The notes below the pieces were generated by a model. It searched no databases. It was not told the DNA's origin and saw only the letters and a program-made list of their open reading frames with translations. The position numbers and the translations under genes were made by a program. Shown in pieces: positions 53,063 to 62,219 of a DNA stretch of 64,000 bases (positions are counted from its first letter, which is position 1; every line of letters begins with the position of its first letter). This stretch comes from JARFQH01 sp963825595 (lineage in GTDB: Bacteria > Desulfobacterota > Desulfobacteria > Desulfobacterales > SG8-13): assembly GCA_963825595.1 (NCBI GenBank), contig CAWGUE010000008.1:62001-126000 (forward strand), written 5' to 3'.

Positions 53063-54085
53063 TTACTCCTCTTCTTCTTCAGTTACTTCTTCAGGGGGTT
53101 GGAAGCCGTTCAGTTTCATTCCAAGAGAAAGTCCCATGTCGCCAAGGACTTCTTTAATTTCGTTCAGTGATTTCCGACCGAAGTTCTTGGTCTTCAGCAT
53201 TTCGGCTTCGGTCTTTGAGACCAGTTGGTAAATTTTGTGGATATCTGCATTTTTCAGGCAATTTGCGCTGCGCACGGATAGTTCCAATTCATCGACAGTG
53301 CGGTATAGATTATCATTCCACGCCGGCTTCTCGTCGTCTTCGCTTTCCGACTCGGGGTCGGGTTCCAGTCCCTCGTCGAAGTTGATAAAAATCGACATCT
53401 GGTCTTTCATGATTTTAGCCGCGTAGGCAACGCAGTCTTCCGGTTGAATGCTTCCGTCCGTCCACACTTCGAGCGTCAACTTGTCGTAGTCGGTTCTCTG
53501 TCCGACTCGGGCATTTCCGACAATGTAGTTGACCCGCTTGACCGGAGAAAAAACGGCATCGATGGGTATTGTACCGACGGGCGCATCTTCATCTTTGTTG
53601 TTTTCAGCCAAACTGTAGCCTTTGCCGACCTTGACGGTCATTTCCATGCTTAGTTTGCCCTTATCCCCAATAGTGGCGATATGCAGATTCGGATTAAGAA
53701 TTTCACATTTCCCGTCATCGCTGACAATGTCGCCGGCGGTTACCGGTCCCTCTCCATCGGATTCGATTCTGATGACATGAGATCCGACTCCGATAACCTT
53801 GAGTCGAACCTCTTTCAGGTTGAGTATGATTTCAGATACATCCTCTAAGACTCCGGGGACAACGCTGAATTCGTGCATAACCCCGTCAATTTTAACTGAA
53901 GTTATCGCAGCACCGTGGAGAGAAGATAAGATGACTCGCCTAAGAGCGTTGCCAAGGGTAATGCCGAAGCCCCTTTCAAGCGGCTCACACACGAACTTGC
54001 CAAACGAAGGCTTGCTGGTTACCTGAACCTTTTCCGGCTTGATCATATCGCGCCAGTTGATGTACATTAGTTCGTTCGGTGACAT
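53063..54085 (-). CDS. rpoA: RNA polymerase alpha subunit
   Basis: 340 residues, full length. The N-terminal assembly domain has GFGITLGNALRRVLLSSL-like GITLGNALRRVILSS, and the C-terminal domain has ELELSVRSANCLKNADI and NFGRKSLNEIKEVLGDMGL, the UP-element and activator contact region. The end is acidic (EEVTEEEEE). It sits between rpsD and rplQ as in the alpha operon. Confidence 0.97.
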   Translation of the reverse strand: MSPNELMYINWRDMIKPEKVQVTSKPSFGKFVCEPLERGFGITLGNALRRVILSSLHGAAITSVKIDGVMHEFSVVPGVLEDVSEIILNLKEVRLKVIGVGSHVIRIESDGEGPVTAGDIVSDDGKCEILNPNLHIATIGDKGKLSMEMTVKVGKGYSLAENNKDEDAPVGTIPIDAVFSPVKRVNYIVGNARVGQRTDYDKLTLEVWTDGSIQPEDCVAYAAKIMKDQMSIFINFDEGLEPDPESESEDDEKPAWNDNLYRTVDELELSVRSANCLKNADIHKIYQLVSKTEAEMLKTKNFGRKSLNEIKEVLGDMGLSLGMKLNGFQPPEEVTEEEEE

Positions 54086-54223
54086 ATTTACTTCTCCAGC
54101 TTTATTGGGGTTTTTGTATCAACGAGGTGAAATTTGGAACACCAAGTTCAATGTTACCCTTCACAGATATATTCCAAATTCTGTAACAATCAGCCTCCGG
54201 TTATTGTCTGTGTGCCAACACCA

Positions 54224-54853
54224 TTATTTGGAATACAATTCGACGATGAGTTGTTCCTGAATCGGCATCGTAAGGTCTTCCCGCACCGGCAGGTTCTTGA
54301 TGAGACCTTTCATACTCTCCTTCTCCAAATCCAGCCACTGAGGTATACCTCTGCGGACAACAGCATCCAAGGAATCGGTGATGGCCTGAACCTTGCGACT
54401 TTTCTCACGCACCTCGATCGTGTCGCCAACAGAAACAAGATAGGAAGGGATATTCACTTTCTTTCCGTTGACGACAAAATGGTTGTGTCTGACGAAGTGG
54501 CGGCCCTGGGAACGGGAATTAACGAAGCCGAGCCGGTAAACCACATTGTCGAACCTGCGCTCGAGTGCAACCAGAAGGTTTGTCCCCGTCACGCCTTTCT
54601 TTTGATCTGCCCGTTTGAAAAACAGCCTGAACTGTTTCTCGGAAAGACCGTACATTTTTTTAACTTTCTGCTTCTCCCTGAGTTGGATACCGAAATCTGA
54701 AATTTTCCGTCCACGTCGCTGACCGTGTTCCCCCGGAGGGTAGCTGCGTCTGTCAAAGGCGCATTTATCAGAATAACAACGATCTCCCTTCAAGTAGAGT
54801 TTTAAATTCTCGCGCCGGCATATCCGGCATACAGAACCTGTGTAGCGTGCCAA
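54224..54853 (-). CDS. rpsD: Ribosomal protein S4 (uS4), zinc-binding form
   Basis: 209 residues. The N-terminus carries cysteines C9, C12, C26 and C31 (VCRICRRENLKLY, CYSDKCAF), the zinc-binding C+ form. The S4 RNA-binding domain contains LERRFDNVVYRLGF and RQGRHFVRHNHF-like SRSQGRHFVRHNHFVVNGKK. It binds 16S rRNA early in assembly and can autoregulate the alpha operon. Confidence 0.96.
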   Translation of the reverse strand: MARYTGSVCRICRRENLKLYLKGDRCYSDKCAFDRRSYPPGEHGQRRGRKISDFGIQLREKQKVKKMYGLSEKQFRLFFKRADQKKGVTGTNLLVALERRFDNVVYRLGFVNSRSQGRHFVRHNHFVVNGKKVNIPSYLVSVGDTIEVREKSRKVQAITDSLDAVVRRGIPQWLDLEKESMKGLIKNLPVREDLTMPIQEQLIVELYSK

Positions 54854-54967
54854 GATGCATCCTCCTGTTAAATGCCAAACGGTTTGAATGAAGCGTGGAA
54901 ACGTTCTGCGATTCGTCGTCTCAAGTCCCAGCCGCTTGGCGGATAAACCCTTTTACAAACCAATCGA

Positions 54968-55354
54968 TCAAACCCTGCGTCTTTTCGGCGGGCGGCAACC
55001 GTTGTGCGGAATGGGGGTAACGTCTTTGATTATGAGGACATTGAACCCGGTGGCTTGCAACGATCGGAGAGCCGATTCTCTTCCGGGACCGGGACCCTTG
55101 ACGTAAACTTCCACGTTTTTCATACCGTGTTCCATCGCTTTTTTAGCCGCATCAGAGGCGGCTAACTGGGCGGCAAATGGTGTCGACTTTCGCGAACCTT
55201 TGAAGCCTTGGGCTCCGGAGCTGGACCATGCCACCACATTGCCGCCCGGATCGGTAATGGTGATGATCGTGTTGTTGAAGGTGGATTGAATGTGAACGAC
55301 ACCGTTCTGAATATTCTTCTTTTCCTTCTTTTTCGTACGGATTCTCTTTGCCAT
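54968..55354 (-). CDS. rpsK: Ribosomal protein S11 (uS11)
   Basis: 128 residues, standard length. Family marks are GVVHIQSTFNNTIITITD, SSGAQGFKGSRKSTPFAAQ and the C-terminal HNGCRPPKRRRV. It sits on the 30S platform. It lies 26 bases after rpsM and 114 bases before rpsD; the gap to rpsD may hold the S4 control site. Confidence 0.97.
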   Translation of the reverse strand: MAKRIRTKKKEKKNIQNGVVHIQSTFNNTIITITDPGGNVVAWSSSGAQGFKGSRKSTPFAAQLAASDAAKKAMEHGMKNVEVYVKGPGPGRESALRSLQATGFNVLIIKDVTPIPHNGCRPPKRRRV

Positions 55355-55380
55355 GAAACAAGCCTCGCCTGTCTAAAAGA

Positions 55381-55764
55381 TTATTTTTTCTTTGCAGCGC
55401 CTTTTTTCTTTACTGCAGCGCGTTTGGGTCCTTTACGGGTTCGGGCGTTGGTGCTTGTCCGCTGTCCCCGGACCGGCAGCCCTTTACGATGCCGCAAGCC
55501 ACGATAGCTTCCCAGGTCCATAAGCCGCTTGATGTTCATGGCGACTTCCGATCTGAGTTCACCTTCAACCTTGTAGGTTCCGTCGATAATTTTGCGAATG
55601 TCGTTGACTTGAGACTCGGTCAGGTCATCGGTTTTGGTGTGTGGATCAATATTAAGCTTTGACAAAATTTCACAGGAGGTGCTTCGCCCGATCCCATAGA
55701 TATAGGTTAAAGCGATTTCCACTCTTTTCTGTTTCGGTAAATCGACTCCAGCAATTCTAGCCAA
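55381..55764 (-). CDS. rpsM: Ribosomal protein S13 (uS13)
   Basis: 127 residues. The start MARIAGVDLPKQKRVEIALT, the middle YRGLRHRKGLPVRGQRT and a basic KKKGAAKKK tail are typical. It is in the 30S head and contacts P-site tRNA. It directly follows rpmJ by 12 bases. Confidence 0.97.
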   Translation of the reverse strand: MARIAGVDLPKQKRVEIALTYIYGIGRSTSCEILSKLNIDPHTKTDDLTESQVNDIRKIIDGTYKVEGELRSEVAMNIKRLMDLGSYRGLRHRKGLPVRGQRTSTNARTRKGPKRAAVKKKGAAKKK

Positions 55765-55776
55765 ACCCTGCCTCCT

Positions 55777-55890
55777 CTAACCTTGCCGTTGTTTATGCCG
55801 TTTGTTTTCGCAAATAACCCTGACGACCCCTTTTCTTTTGACGATCTTGCATTTGGGGCAGATCCTTTTAACCGATGCTCTGACTTTCAT
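55777..55890 (-). CDS. rpmJ: Ribosomal protein L36 (bL36), zinc-binding form
   Basis: A 37-residue protein too short for most gene screens: MKVRASVKRICPKCKIVKRK, then GVVRVICENKRHKQRQG. Cysteines CPKC, one cysteine near residue 27 and the histidine near 32 make the zinc site, so this is the C+ form. It lies between infA and rpsM, the standard place. Confidence 0.96.
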   Translation of the reverse strand: MKVRASVKRICPKCKIVKRKGVVRVICENKRHKQRQG

Positions 55891-55999
55891 TGAAAAACTC
55901 CTTAACCGGCGCAGGCAGTTGATAATTGGCTCTCAAGCGCCTGAATCTTTATTCAAATACTCGCGCAAAACAATCAAACTTATTCCATAATCTGATTGT

Positions 56000-56218
56000 C
56001 TATTTTGACCGGTAGGTGATTCTACCCCGACTCAGGTCATAAGGCGACAATTCTACCGTGACCTTGTCGCCCGGAAGAATCTTGATAAAATGCATTCTCA
56101 TCTTACCGGAAATGTGCGCAAGCACTTGGTGCTTGTTGTCAAGTTCTACTTTGAACATTGCGTTGGGCAACGTCTCCAGAACTGTACCTTCAACTTTTAT
56201 GGCTTCTTCTTTCGCCAT
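56000..56218 (-). CDS. infA: Translation initiation factor IF-1
   Basis: 72 residues from the ATG at 56218 (MAKEEAIKVEGTVLETLPNA), with the S1-like OB fold ending SPYDLSRGRITYRSK. IF-1 blocks the ribosomal A site during initiation. It follows secY by 43 bases; adk and map, often found between secY and infA, are absent here. Confidence 0.96.
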   Translation of the reverse strand: MAKEEAIKVEGTVLETLPNAMFKVELDNKHQVLAHISGKMRMHFIKILPGDKVTVELSPYDLSRGRITYRSK

Positions 56219-56261
56219 CGAGCCTCTCCTGTATGCTAATACGCCTTTGGCAATGTCGCGT

Positions 56262-57560
56262 TTAGTGCCGGCCCTTGACTTTGCCACCGGATTTTTTCAA
56301 GAATCCCTCGTAATGGCGGCTGAGCATATGCGATTCCATTTGAGCTACCGTATCGATGGCGACCCCAACGACGATCAACAAGGCCGTCCCGCCGAAATAG
56401 AAAGGAACGTTGAATTTGGTTATGAGAATAGACGGCAAAACGCAAACGATCGAAACATAAAGGGCGCCGCCAAGTGTAATCCGAGTGAGGACCCGGTCAA
56501 TATAATCGGCGGTCCTTTTTCCCGGCCGTATTCCGGGGATGTAGCCGCCCTGTTTTTTCATATTGTCGGCAACATCCACCGGGTTAAATGTAACGGCGGT
56601 GTAAAAATAACAGAAAAAGAATATCATGCCCACAAACAGAAGTTCGTATACGGCGTTGCCGGGTGTCAGGGTCGATACGATGTTCTGAATCCATGGTATG
56701 GTGATGAAACTGGTAATCGTCGCCGGAAACATCATGATGGATGAAGCGAAAATCGGTGGAATTACTCCCGACATGTTAATTTTCAGGGGTAAATGAGTAC
56801 TCTGACCGCCATACATTCGTCTGCCCACCACCCGCTTGGCATATTGCACCGGTATTCGACGTTGGCCTTGCTCGACGAAGATAATCGCGGCGATGACGGC
56901 GACCATCAGCACGACAAGTATGATAATCGGGAATATGTTCATCGCGCCCGTTGAAACCAGTCGAAATGTGTTTCCTATAGCGGTCGGCATTCTGGCAACG
57001 ATGCCGGCAAATATGATCAACGAAATGCCATTACCGATGCCTCTTTCTGTAATCTGTTCCCCGAGCCACATGATGAAAGCCGTCCCGGCGGTCAGGGTGA
57101 TAACGGACATCAGTCGGAACCCCCACCCAGGATCGACGACGGCTCCCATTCTTTCTAGTCCAACGCTGATGCCGAATCCCTGGATGATGCTGAGGATAAC
57201 GGTCCCGTAGCGCGTATACTGGGTAATTTTCTTGCGACCCTGCTCGCCTTCCTTTTTCAACTGCTCCAAGTGTGGAATGACAACCGTCATCAATTGCAGG
57301 ATAATCGACGCACTGATATAGGGCATGATACCCAGGGCAAAAACCGACAGCCTTTCAAGGGCACCACCGGAAAACATGTTGAAGATCCCGAGGATCGTTC
57401 CTTTGGCCCGATCGAAAATTTCCGCCAGGGCGACACTGTCAATCCCCGGTACCGGAACATGCACCCCGATTCTATAGACCACCAGAAGTGCAAGCGTGTA
57501 AAAAATTCTACGCTTCAGCTCGGGAATTTTAAATATGTTGCCGAACCCTTTGCTGATCAT
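56262..57560 (-). CDS. secY: Preprotein translocase subunit SecY
   Basis: 432 residues with ten transmembrane helices. Marks include RIGVHVPVPGIDS near residue 30, GIMPYISASIILQLM near 80, and QGQRRIPVQYAKRVVGRRMYGGQ (seen in parts) in the cytosolic loop. It forms the protein-conducting channel with SecE and SecG. It lies two bases downstream of rplO. Confidence 0.97.
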   Translation of the reverse strand: MISKGFGNIFKIPELKRRIFYTLALLVVYRIGVHVPVPGIDSVALAEIFDRAKGTILGIFNMFSGGALERLSVFALGIMPYISASIILQLMTVVIPHLEQLKKEGEQGRKKITQYTRYGTVILSIIQGFGISVGLERMGAVVDPGWGFRLMSVITLTAGTAFIMWLGEQITERGIGNGISLIIFAGIVARMPTAIGNTFRLVSTGAMNIFPIIILVVLMVAVIAAIIFVEQGQRRIPVQYAKRVVGRRMYGGQSTHLPLKINMSGVIPPIFASSIMMFPATITSFITIPWIQNIVSTLTPGNAVYELLFVGMIFFFCYFYTAVTFNPVDVADNMKKQGGYIPGIRPGKRTADYIDRVLTRITLGGALYVSIVCVLPSILITKFNVPFYFGGTALLIVVGVAIDTVAQMESHMLSRHYEGFLKKSGGKVKGRH

Positions 57561-57562
57561 AA

Positions 57563-58003
57563 TTACAGAACCTCTACCGTACCGCCTGCTGATTCAATTT
57601 TGTTCTGGGCACTCCGGCTGACCGTATGGATTTTAACCGTTAGAGGCATGTTGATCTCACCCTGGCCGAGGAGTTTGATACCGTCACGCTTTCCTTTGAC
57701 CAACCCCGCGCGAACCAGGGCGGCTTCATCGACAACGCTGCCGCTTTCAAATCTTGCCAAATCACGAATATTGACAATGGCGTAGATTTTTTTGAAGATG
57801 TTCTTAAAGCCGCGTTTCGGCAGCCGGCGATGTATGGGCATCTGCCCACCTTCATACCCCGGTCGGACACCTCCGCCGGAGCGGCTGTTCTGCCCTTTGG
57901 AGCCCCTGCCGGCGGTTTTCCCCCAGCCGGACCCAACACCACGCCCGACGCGTTTGCGATCCTTGCGCGCACCGGGAGCCGGTGCCAAATCATTAAGCCT
58001 CAT
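57563..58003 (-). CDS. rplO: Ribosomal protein L15 (uL15)
   Basis: 146 residues from the ATG at 58003 (MRLNDLAPAPGARKDRKRVG). The glycine-rich GSGWGKTAGRGSKGQNSRSG follows, and the body ends with the KIHTVSRSAQNKIESAGG segment. The start overlaps the end of rpmD by 11 bases. Confidence 0.96.
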   Translation of the reverse strand: MRLNDLAPAPGARKDRKRVGRGVGSGWGKTAGRGSKGQNSRSGGGVRPGYEGGQMPIHRRLPKRGFKNIFKKIYAIVNIRDLARFESGSVVDEAALVRAGLVKGKRDGIKLLGQGEINMPLTVKIHTVSRSAQNKIESAGGTVEVL

Positions 58004-58187
58004 TGGCCACCTCCTCCGCCGACACAAGATGCGATACCGCGTTGACCATCCCACGTATCGCCGGTGTGTTGTCGCGCAGCACACTCCGGTTTACTTTTTT
58101 AAGTCCAAGACCCCGCAAGACCCGGCGATGTTTCTCCGGCCTGCCGATCATACTTTTTACCAGTGTGATTTTAAGTTTCCCTGACAT
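57993..58187 (-). CDS. rpmD: Ribosomal protein L30 (uL30)
   Basis: 64 residues, single-domain bacterial L30: KLKITLVKSMIGRPEKHRRV and GLGLKKVNRSVLRDNTPAIR. The C-terminus overlaps the start of rplO. Confidence 0.95.
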   Translation of the reverse strand: MSGKLKITLVKSMIGRPEKHRRVLRGLGLKKVNRSVLRDNTPAIRGMVNAVSHLVSAEEVANEA

Positions 58188-58254
58188 CGATCAAATCCCT
58201 TCCGGTCATCTTCGAGCAGTAACCTATGGGAAAAGGCTGCGACTGAGCCGTTGA

Positions 58255-58749
58255 TTACAGTTCTTCGGCGTTGACGCCGCGACGAGTGGCTACCTGCTCC
58301 CGGCTCTGAAGTTGCTGGAGACCATCGATTGTTGCTTTTACCACATTGTGAGGGTTGTGGGACCCCATACACTTGGTGAGTATATTCTGCACCCCTGCAG
58401 CTTCGAGAACGGCTCTGACAGCACCACCGGCAATAAGCCCCGTGCCCGCAGAAGCCGGCTTCAACATAACCTTACCGGCCCCGAACCGGCCAAGGGTCTC
58501 ATAAGGAACAGTCCCTTCGATCAGCGGCACGTCGATCATATTCTTTTTGGCGTTCTCCACGCCTTTTCGGATCGCCTCGGGAACCTCGCCGGCTTTCCCT
58601 AACCCGCAGCCAACGCTGCCGTTACCGTCACCGACGACAACGATTGCGCTGAAGCTGAATCTACGACCGCCTTTAACGACCTTTGCCACACGATTGATGT
58701 GGACAACTTTATCGATCAACTGAAATTCGTCTGTATCCTGTTTGTACAA
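58255..58749 (-). CDS. rpsE: Ribosomal protein S5 (uS5)
   Basis: 164 residues. VVHINRVAKVVKGGRRFSFS is the double-stranded-RNA-binding motif, and GNGSVGCGLGKAGEVPEAI follows. It acts in decoding fidelity. Confidence 0.97.
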   Translation of the reverse strand: MYKQDTDEFQLIDKVVHINRVAKVVKGGRRFSFSAIVVVGDGNGSVGCGLGKAGEVPEAIRKGVENAKKNMIDVPLIEGTVPYETLGRFGAGKVMLKPASAGTGLIAGGAVRAVLEAAGVQNILTKCMGSHNPHNVVKATIDGLQQLQSREQVATRRGVNAEEL

Positions 58750-58789
58750 GTGACCCGCCTCCTTTATTCACTCTAAAAAATAGCTCGCT

Positions 58790-59158
58790 CTAAAGTTCCA
58801 GACCGCCCTCGCGAGCACCTTCCGAAACCGCTTTAACCCGCCCGTGGTAGAGGAAGCCGTTGCGGTCAAAGACGACACACTTGACGCCTTTTCCAATCGC
58901 CCTCTCCGCGACCAGTTTGCCGATTCGGTTGGCAACTGCGGACTTCTTTCCAGCCTCGGAACCCTCCTTAAACGCCTTCTCCACATTGGACGCCGCGGCC
59001 AGGGTCCGACCGTTCAAATCGTCGATGACTTGGGCGTAAATGTACCGGGCGCTTCGGAAAACTGTCAGCCTCGGCCTGTCTGGTGTTCCGAAAATTTTTT
59101 TTCTGATGCTCTTTTTTCTTTTAAGTCGTGCTGCTTTTTTTGTATTTACCGAACCCAT
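58790..59158 (-). CDS. rplR: Ribosomal protein L18 (uL18)
   Basis: 122 residues from the ATG at 59158 (MGSVNTKKAARLKRKKSIRK). The family core RPRLTVFRSARYIYAQVIDD and GFLYHGRVKAVSEGAREGGL are present. It binds 5S rRNA. The longer frame upstream to 59230 has no family support. Confidence 0.96.
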   Translation of the reverse strand: MGSVNTKKAARLKRKKSIRKKIFGTPDRPRLTVFRSARYIYAQVIDDLNGRTLAAASNVEKAFKEGSEAGKKSAVANRIGKLVAERAIGKGVKCVVFDRNGFLYHGRVKAVSEGAREGGLEL

Positions 59159-59247
59159 CGTTATGTTTCCCGAGTATTTTCTTTGCCGTATATGTGATTC
59201 AACCTGGAAAGTTCTCCTCCGGTCGCACAAATGAACCGAAGATGAAC

Positions 59248-59787
59248 CTACTTGGTCCCTGTCTTCCCGGCCTTGCGCCGAATGAACTCCTCCGCGTATT
59301 TGATGCCTTTGCCCTTGTAAGGTTCCGGTGGCCGCAACCGGCGAATGGAGGCTGCGGTCTGGCCGAGAAGTTCCTTGTCGATTCCAGCAAGCTTGATCAC
59401 GTTGTTGCGTTCCACACTGGCGGATATCCCCTCAGGCAGTTGGAAATCGATGGGGTGCGAGAACCCCAGATTAAGGACGATTGTCTTGCCTTTGACTTCA
59501 GCGCGATAACCGATACCATTAATTTCAAGGGTCCGCTCGAAACCGGCATCCACCCCGGTCACCATATTCTGAACCAAACTACGGGTCAGGCCCCGCAGGG
59601 CCTGGCTGTTCTTATCGGCCTTCAGCGGTTCCACTGCAATCACACCTTCTGTCATCTTGAGCGTTACCGCGGGATGAATGGATCGACTCAATTTGCCCTT
59701 CTGGCCCTGAACCGTCAATTCTCCACCCTGGTAGGAAATCTTAACTTTTTCAGGTATCGAAATCGGTTTCTTGCCTACGCGAGACAT
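59248..59787 (-). CDS. rplF: Ribosomal protein L6 (uL6)
   Basis: 179 residues: MSRVGKKPISIPEKVKI at the start and RLRPPEPYKGKGIKYAEEFI near the end, both signatures of the family. It lies near the sarcin-ricin loop of 23S rRNA. Confidence 0.97.
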   Translation of the reverse strand: MSRVGKKPISIPEKVKISYQGGELTVQGQKGKLSRSIHPAVTLKMTEGVIAVEPLKADKNSQALRGLTRSLVQNMVTGVDAGFERTLEINGIGYRAEVKGKTIVLNLGFSHPIDFQLPEGISASVERNNVIKLAGIDKELLGQTAASIRRLRPPEPYKGKGIKYAEEFIRRKAGKTGTK

Positions 59788-59864
59788 ATGTAAACTCCTT
59801 CATGTTGTTCAAAACCGTGATACCGGCATTGAACAAATAACCACGAACAATGGAAATTATACGA

Positions 59865-60263
59865 TTACCAGAGATCGCAGATGTGTTCACCACCGACATT
59901 TTCGGCCCGGGCTTGTTTGTCCGTCATTACGCCCTTGGAGGTGGAAAGAACCGAAATACCCATGCCGTTCATGACGGGTTTGACATCCTTGCCACGCAGG
60001 TAGATGCGCCGACTCGGTTTGCTGACGCGAGAAAGACCCAAAAAAACGCTATCCTGGTTCGGTCCGTATTTGAGGTATACTCGAAGAATACCTTGTTTAC
60101 CGTCTTTGATGAATTTATAGTTGCGAATGAAGCCCTCTGTCTTCATTATTTTTGCCAGTTCCGTCTTGAGATTCGAACCGGGAATATCAACGCTGTTGAA
60201 CCTGGCTTTCGCAGCGTTTCTGATGCGTGTCAGCATGTCCGCTATCGGATCACTCATTGCCAT
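59865..60263 (-). CDS. rpsH: Ribosomal protein S8 (uS8)
   Basis: 132 residues from the ATG at 60263 (MAMSDPIADMLTRIRNAAKA), chosen because GGAG lies eight bases upstream. The C-terminal GISVLSTSKGVMTDKQAR segment is the RNA-binding signature. S8 can repress the spc operon by binding a site near rplE; that site was not searched by folding. Confidence 0.95.
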   Translation of the reverse strand: MAMSDPIADMLTRIRNAAKARFNSVDIPGSNLKTELAKIMKTEGFIRNYKFIKDGKQGILRVYLKYGPNQDSVFLGLSRVSKPSRRIYLRGKDVKPVMNGMGISVLSTSKGVMTDKQARAENVGGEHICDLW

Positions 60264-60419
60264 AATTTTATCTCCGCAATTACCGTCGTATATCTGATGT
60301 TTTAGGGTACCTTTATCCAAGCCTGTGTGCGTCGGCTTCTCCCAGGCTTTTTTAAACCAGCCGGCAGCAGTGTTACCAGTGGCTACCGTGCTCATCAATG
60401 AAGCGCATCCCGGTTGGTG

Positions 60420-60605
60420 CTACCAGCTTGACTTGATAACCCCCGGAAGTTTTCCGTGGGAAGCAAAATCGCGAAAGCAAATCCTGCATAGCCCAAACTT
60501 CCGCATGTATCCCCGCGGCCTGCCACAAATGGGGCAACGATTGTAGGCCCGCACATTGAATTTGGGCGTTCGCGAAGCTTTTATTTTAAGCGACTTTTTG
60601 GCCAA
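60420..60605 (-). CDS. rpsN: Ribosomal protein S14 (uS14), zinc-binding type Z
   Basis: A 61-residue short form with CPICGRPRGYMRKFGLCRIC (two CxxC pairs), the zinc-binding type Z S14. It sits between rplE and rpsH in the spc order. Confidence 0.95.
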   Translation of the reverse strand: MAKKSLKIKASRTPKFNVRAYNRCPICGRPRGYMRKFGLCRICFRDFASHGKLPGVIKSSW

Positions 60606-60653
60606 ACCATCCTCCTTTAAATATCATAAACCGAGATCCCGGACAAAAGAGCT

Positions 60654-61193
60654 TTAATTTCTGAACGGCATGCCCAACAGACGAAGCAGTTCCCTGCCTT
60701 CTGAGTCAGTTCGGGCCGTGGTCACGATGGAAATATTCAACCCTTTGATTTTATCGATTTTATCGTAATCGATCTCCGGAAATATGATCTCTTCCTTGAT
60801 GCCGAGGCTATAATTTCCGGAACCATCCATGGCTTTTGGCGGTAGACCACGGAAATCCCTCACCCTTGGCAAGGCAATGTTCACGAGCTTGTTGAAGAAG
60901 TCGTACATCCGGTCGTGTCTCAATGTGACCATACAGCCGATCGGCATGCCAGTGCGAAGCTTGAACGCGGCGATCGATCGTCTGGCACGGGTGATAACCG
61001 GACGCTGCCCGGCGATCGCCTGCAGTTCTTCAACCGCTGAATCCATGATCTTGATGTTTTGAATCGCTTCCCCCAATCCCATATTCAACGTAATCTTGTC
61101 GAGTTTCGGGACCTGCATCACGTTTTTATACTTAAAGGTCTCTTTGAGTTGAGGCACGACTGTTTCAAGATAGTGTTGTTTCAGCTCGGACAT
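60654..61193 (-). CDS. rplE: Ribosomal protein L5 (uL5)
   Basis: 179 residues. Marks are VPKLDKITLNMGLGEAIQN and FKLRTGMPIGCMVTLRHDRM, with IVTTARTDSEGRELLRLLGM near the end. It binds 5S rRNA and P-site tRNA. Confidence 0.97.
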   Translation of the reverse strand: MSELKQHYLETVVPQLKETFKYKNVMQVPKLDKITLNMGLGEAIQNIKIMDSAVEELQAIAGQRPVITRARRSIAAFKLRTGMPIGCMVTLRHDRMYDFFNKLVNIALPRVRDFRGLPPKAMDGSGNYSLGIKEEIIFPEIDYDKIDKIKGLNISIVTTARTDSEGRELLRLLGMPFRN

Positions 61194-61206
61194 TCAATCC
61201 CTCCAC

Positions 61207-61536
61207 TTAACTGTCGACAATCTCGTCGCACTTGCTGCAGGCCCGCACTTTTTTTCCGTTTTCAAGACGCTGCATTTTGATCCGCGTCGGAGACATGCAC
61301 TTGCTGCACATAAGCATCAGGTTCGACCAGTGGATCGCTGCCTCACCCTCTACAATCCCGCCCTGCCGGTTCTGCGCAGATGGCCTTGCATGCCGCTTTA
61401 CCATGTTGACGTTTTCGACAAGGACCCTGTTTTTTTTACGGTTAACCCTCAGAACCTTCCCGATCTTGCCCTTGTCTTTTCCGCCAATCACTTTAACCTT
61501 GTCGTCTTTCTTAATTCTGCATTTGCTCGCGTTCAT
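61207..61536 (-). CDS. rplX: Ribosomal protein L24 (uL24) with C-terminal zinc ribbon
   Basis: 109 residues from the ATG at 61536 (GGAGAG eight bases upstream). The KOW motif is VKVIGGKDKGKIGKVLRV. The C-terminal half has paired CSKC motifs (MCSKCMSP and ACSKCDEI) that should bind zinc, a feature of many but not all L24. Confidence 0.95.
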   Translation of the reverse strand: MNASKCRIKKDDKVKVIGGKDKGKIGKVLRVNRKKNRVLVENVNMVKRHARPSAQNRQGGIVEGEAAIHWSNLMLMCSKCMSPTRIKMQRLENGKKVRACSKCDEIVDS

Positions 61537-61566
61537 CAGCGCTCTCTCCACTTGCTGACCCGATTC

Positions 61567-61935
61567 CTATATAACTTCAGGGGCCAACGAAATGATCTTC
61601 ATAAATTTCTTGGCGCGCAGTTCTCTTGCAACCGGTCCAAATATTCGTGTGCCTATGGGTTCCTTGCTCCCCGAGATGAGCACGGCTGAATTGTCGTCAA
61701 AACGGATATAGGAACCGTCCGGACGTTTAATTTCTTTCTTGGTGCGCACAATTACGGCTTTGAGGACATCGCCTTTTTTAACCTTGGCGTTCGGAATTGC
61801 CTCCTTGACGGTCACAACAACGATGTCACCGATTCTGGCATACCGCCTACGAGTGCCCCCCAGGACCTTGATACAGCTTAATACTTTCGCACCGGAATTA
61901 TCCGCCACCGTCAGTCGCGTCTCTGTCTGGATCAT
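61567..61935 (-). CDS. rplN: Ribosomal protein L14 (uL14)
   Basis: 122 residues: MIQTETRLTVADNSGAKVLS at the start and GTRIFGPVARELRAKKFMKI near the end. It bridges the subunits near helix 14 of 16S rRNA. Confidence 0.97.
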   Translation of the reverse strand: MIQTETRLTVADNSGAKVLSCIKVLGGTRRRYARIGDIVVVTVKEAIPNAKVKKGDVLKAVIVRTKKEIKRPDGSYIRFDDNSAVLISGSKEPIGTRIFGPVARELRAKKFMKIISLAPEVI

Positions 61936-61956
61936 TGCTCTTAATTTCCTCTAAAT

Positions 61957-62214
61957 TCAAACGGCCTTTTTCAGTATTTTGCTGACCTGCCAACGCTTGG
62001 TTCTGCTAAGCGGCCGTGATTCAGAAATCATCACCTGATCACCGGCGCGGCAGGAATTATCGGCGTCGTGGGCGGCAAACTTGGATCGCCTCCGGATGTA
62101 CTTGTGGTACAATCGGTGTTTAACCAGTCTTTCCGTTTGGACGACAATTGTTTTGTCCATTTTGTCACTGACAACGATGCCGACCACCTGTCTTTTCATT
62201 CCACGTTTTTTCAT
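61957..62214 (-). CDS. rpsQ: Ribosomal protein S17 (uS17)
   Basis: 85 residues, OB fold. GIVVSDKMDKTIVVQTERLV and the CRAGDQVMISESRPLSRTKR segment are typical. It lies six bases after rpmC. Confidence 0.96.
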   Translation of the reverse strand: MKKRGMKRQVVGIVVSDKMDKTIVVQTERLVKHRLYHKYIRRRSKFAAHDADNSCRAGDQVMISESRPLSRTKRWQVSKILKKAV

Positions 62215-62219
62215 AGCAT

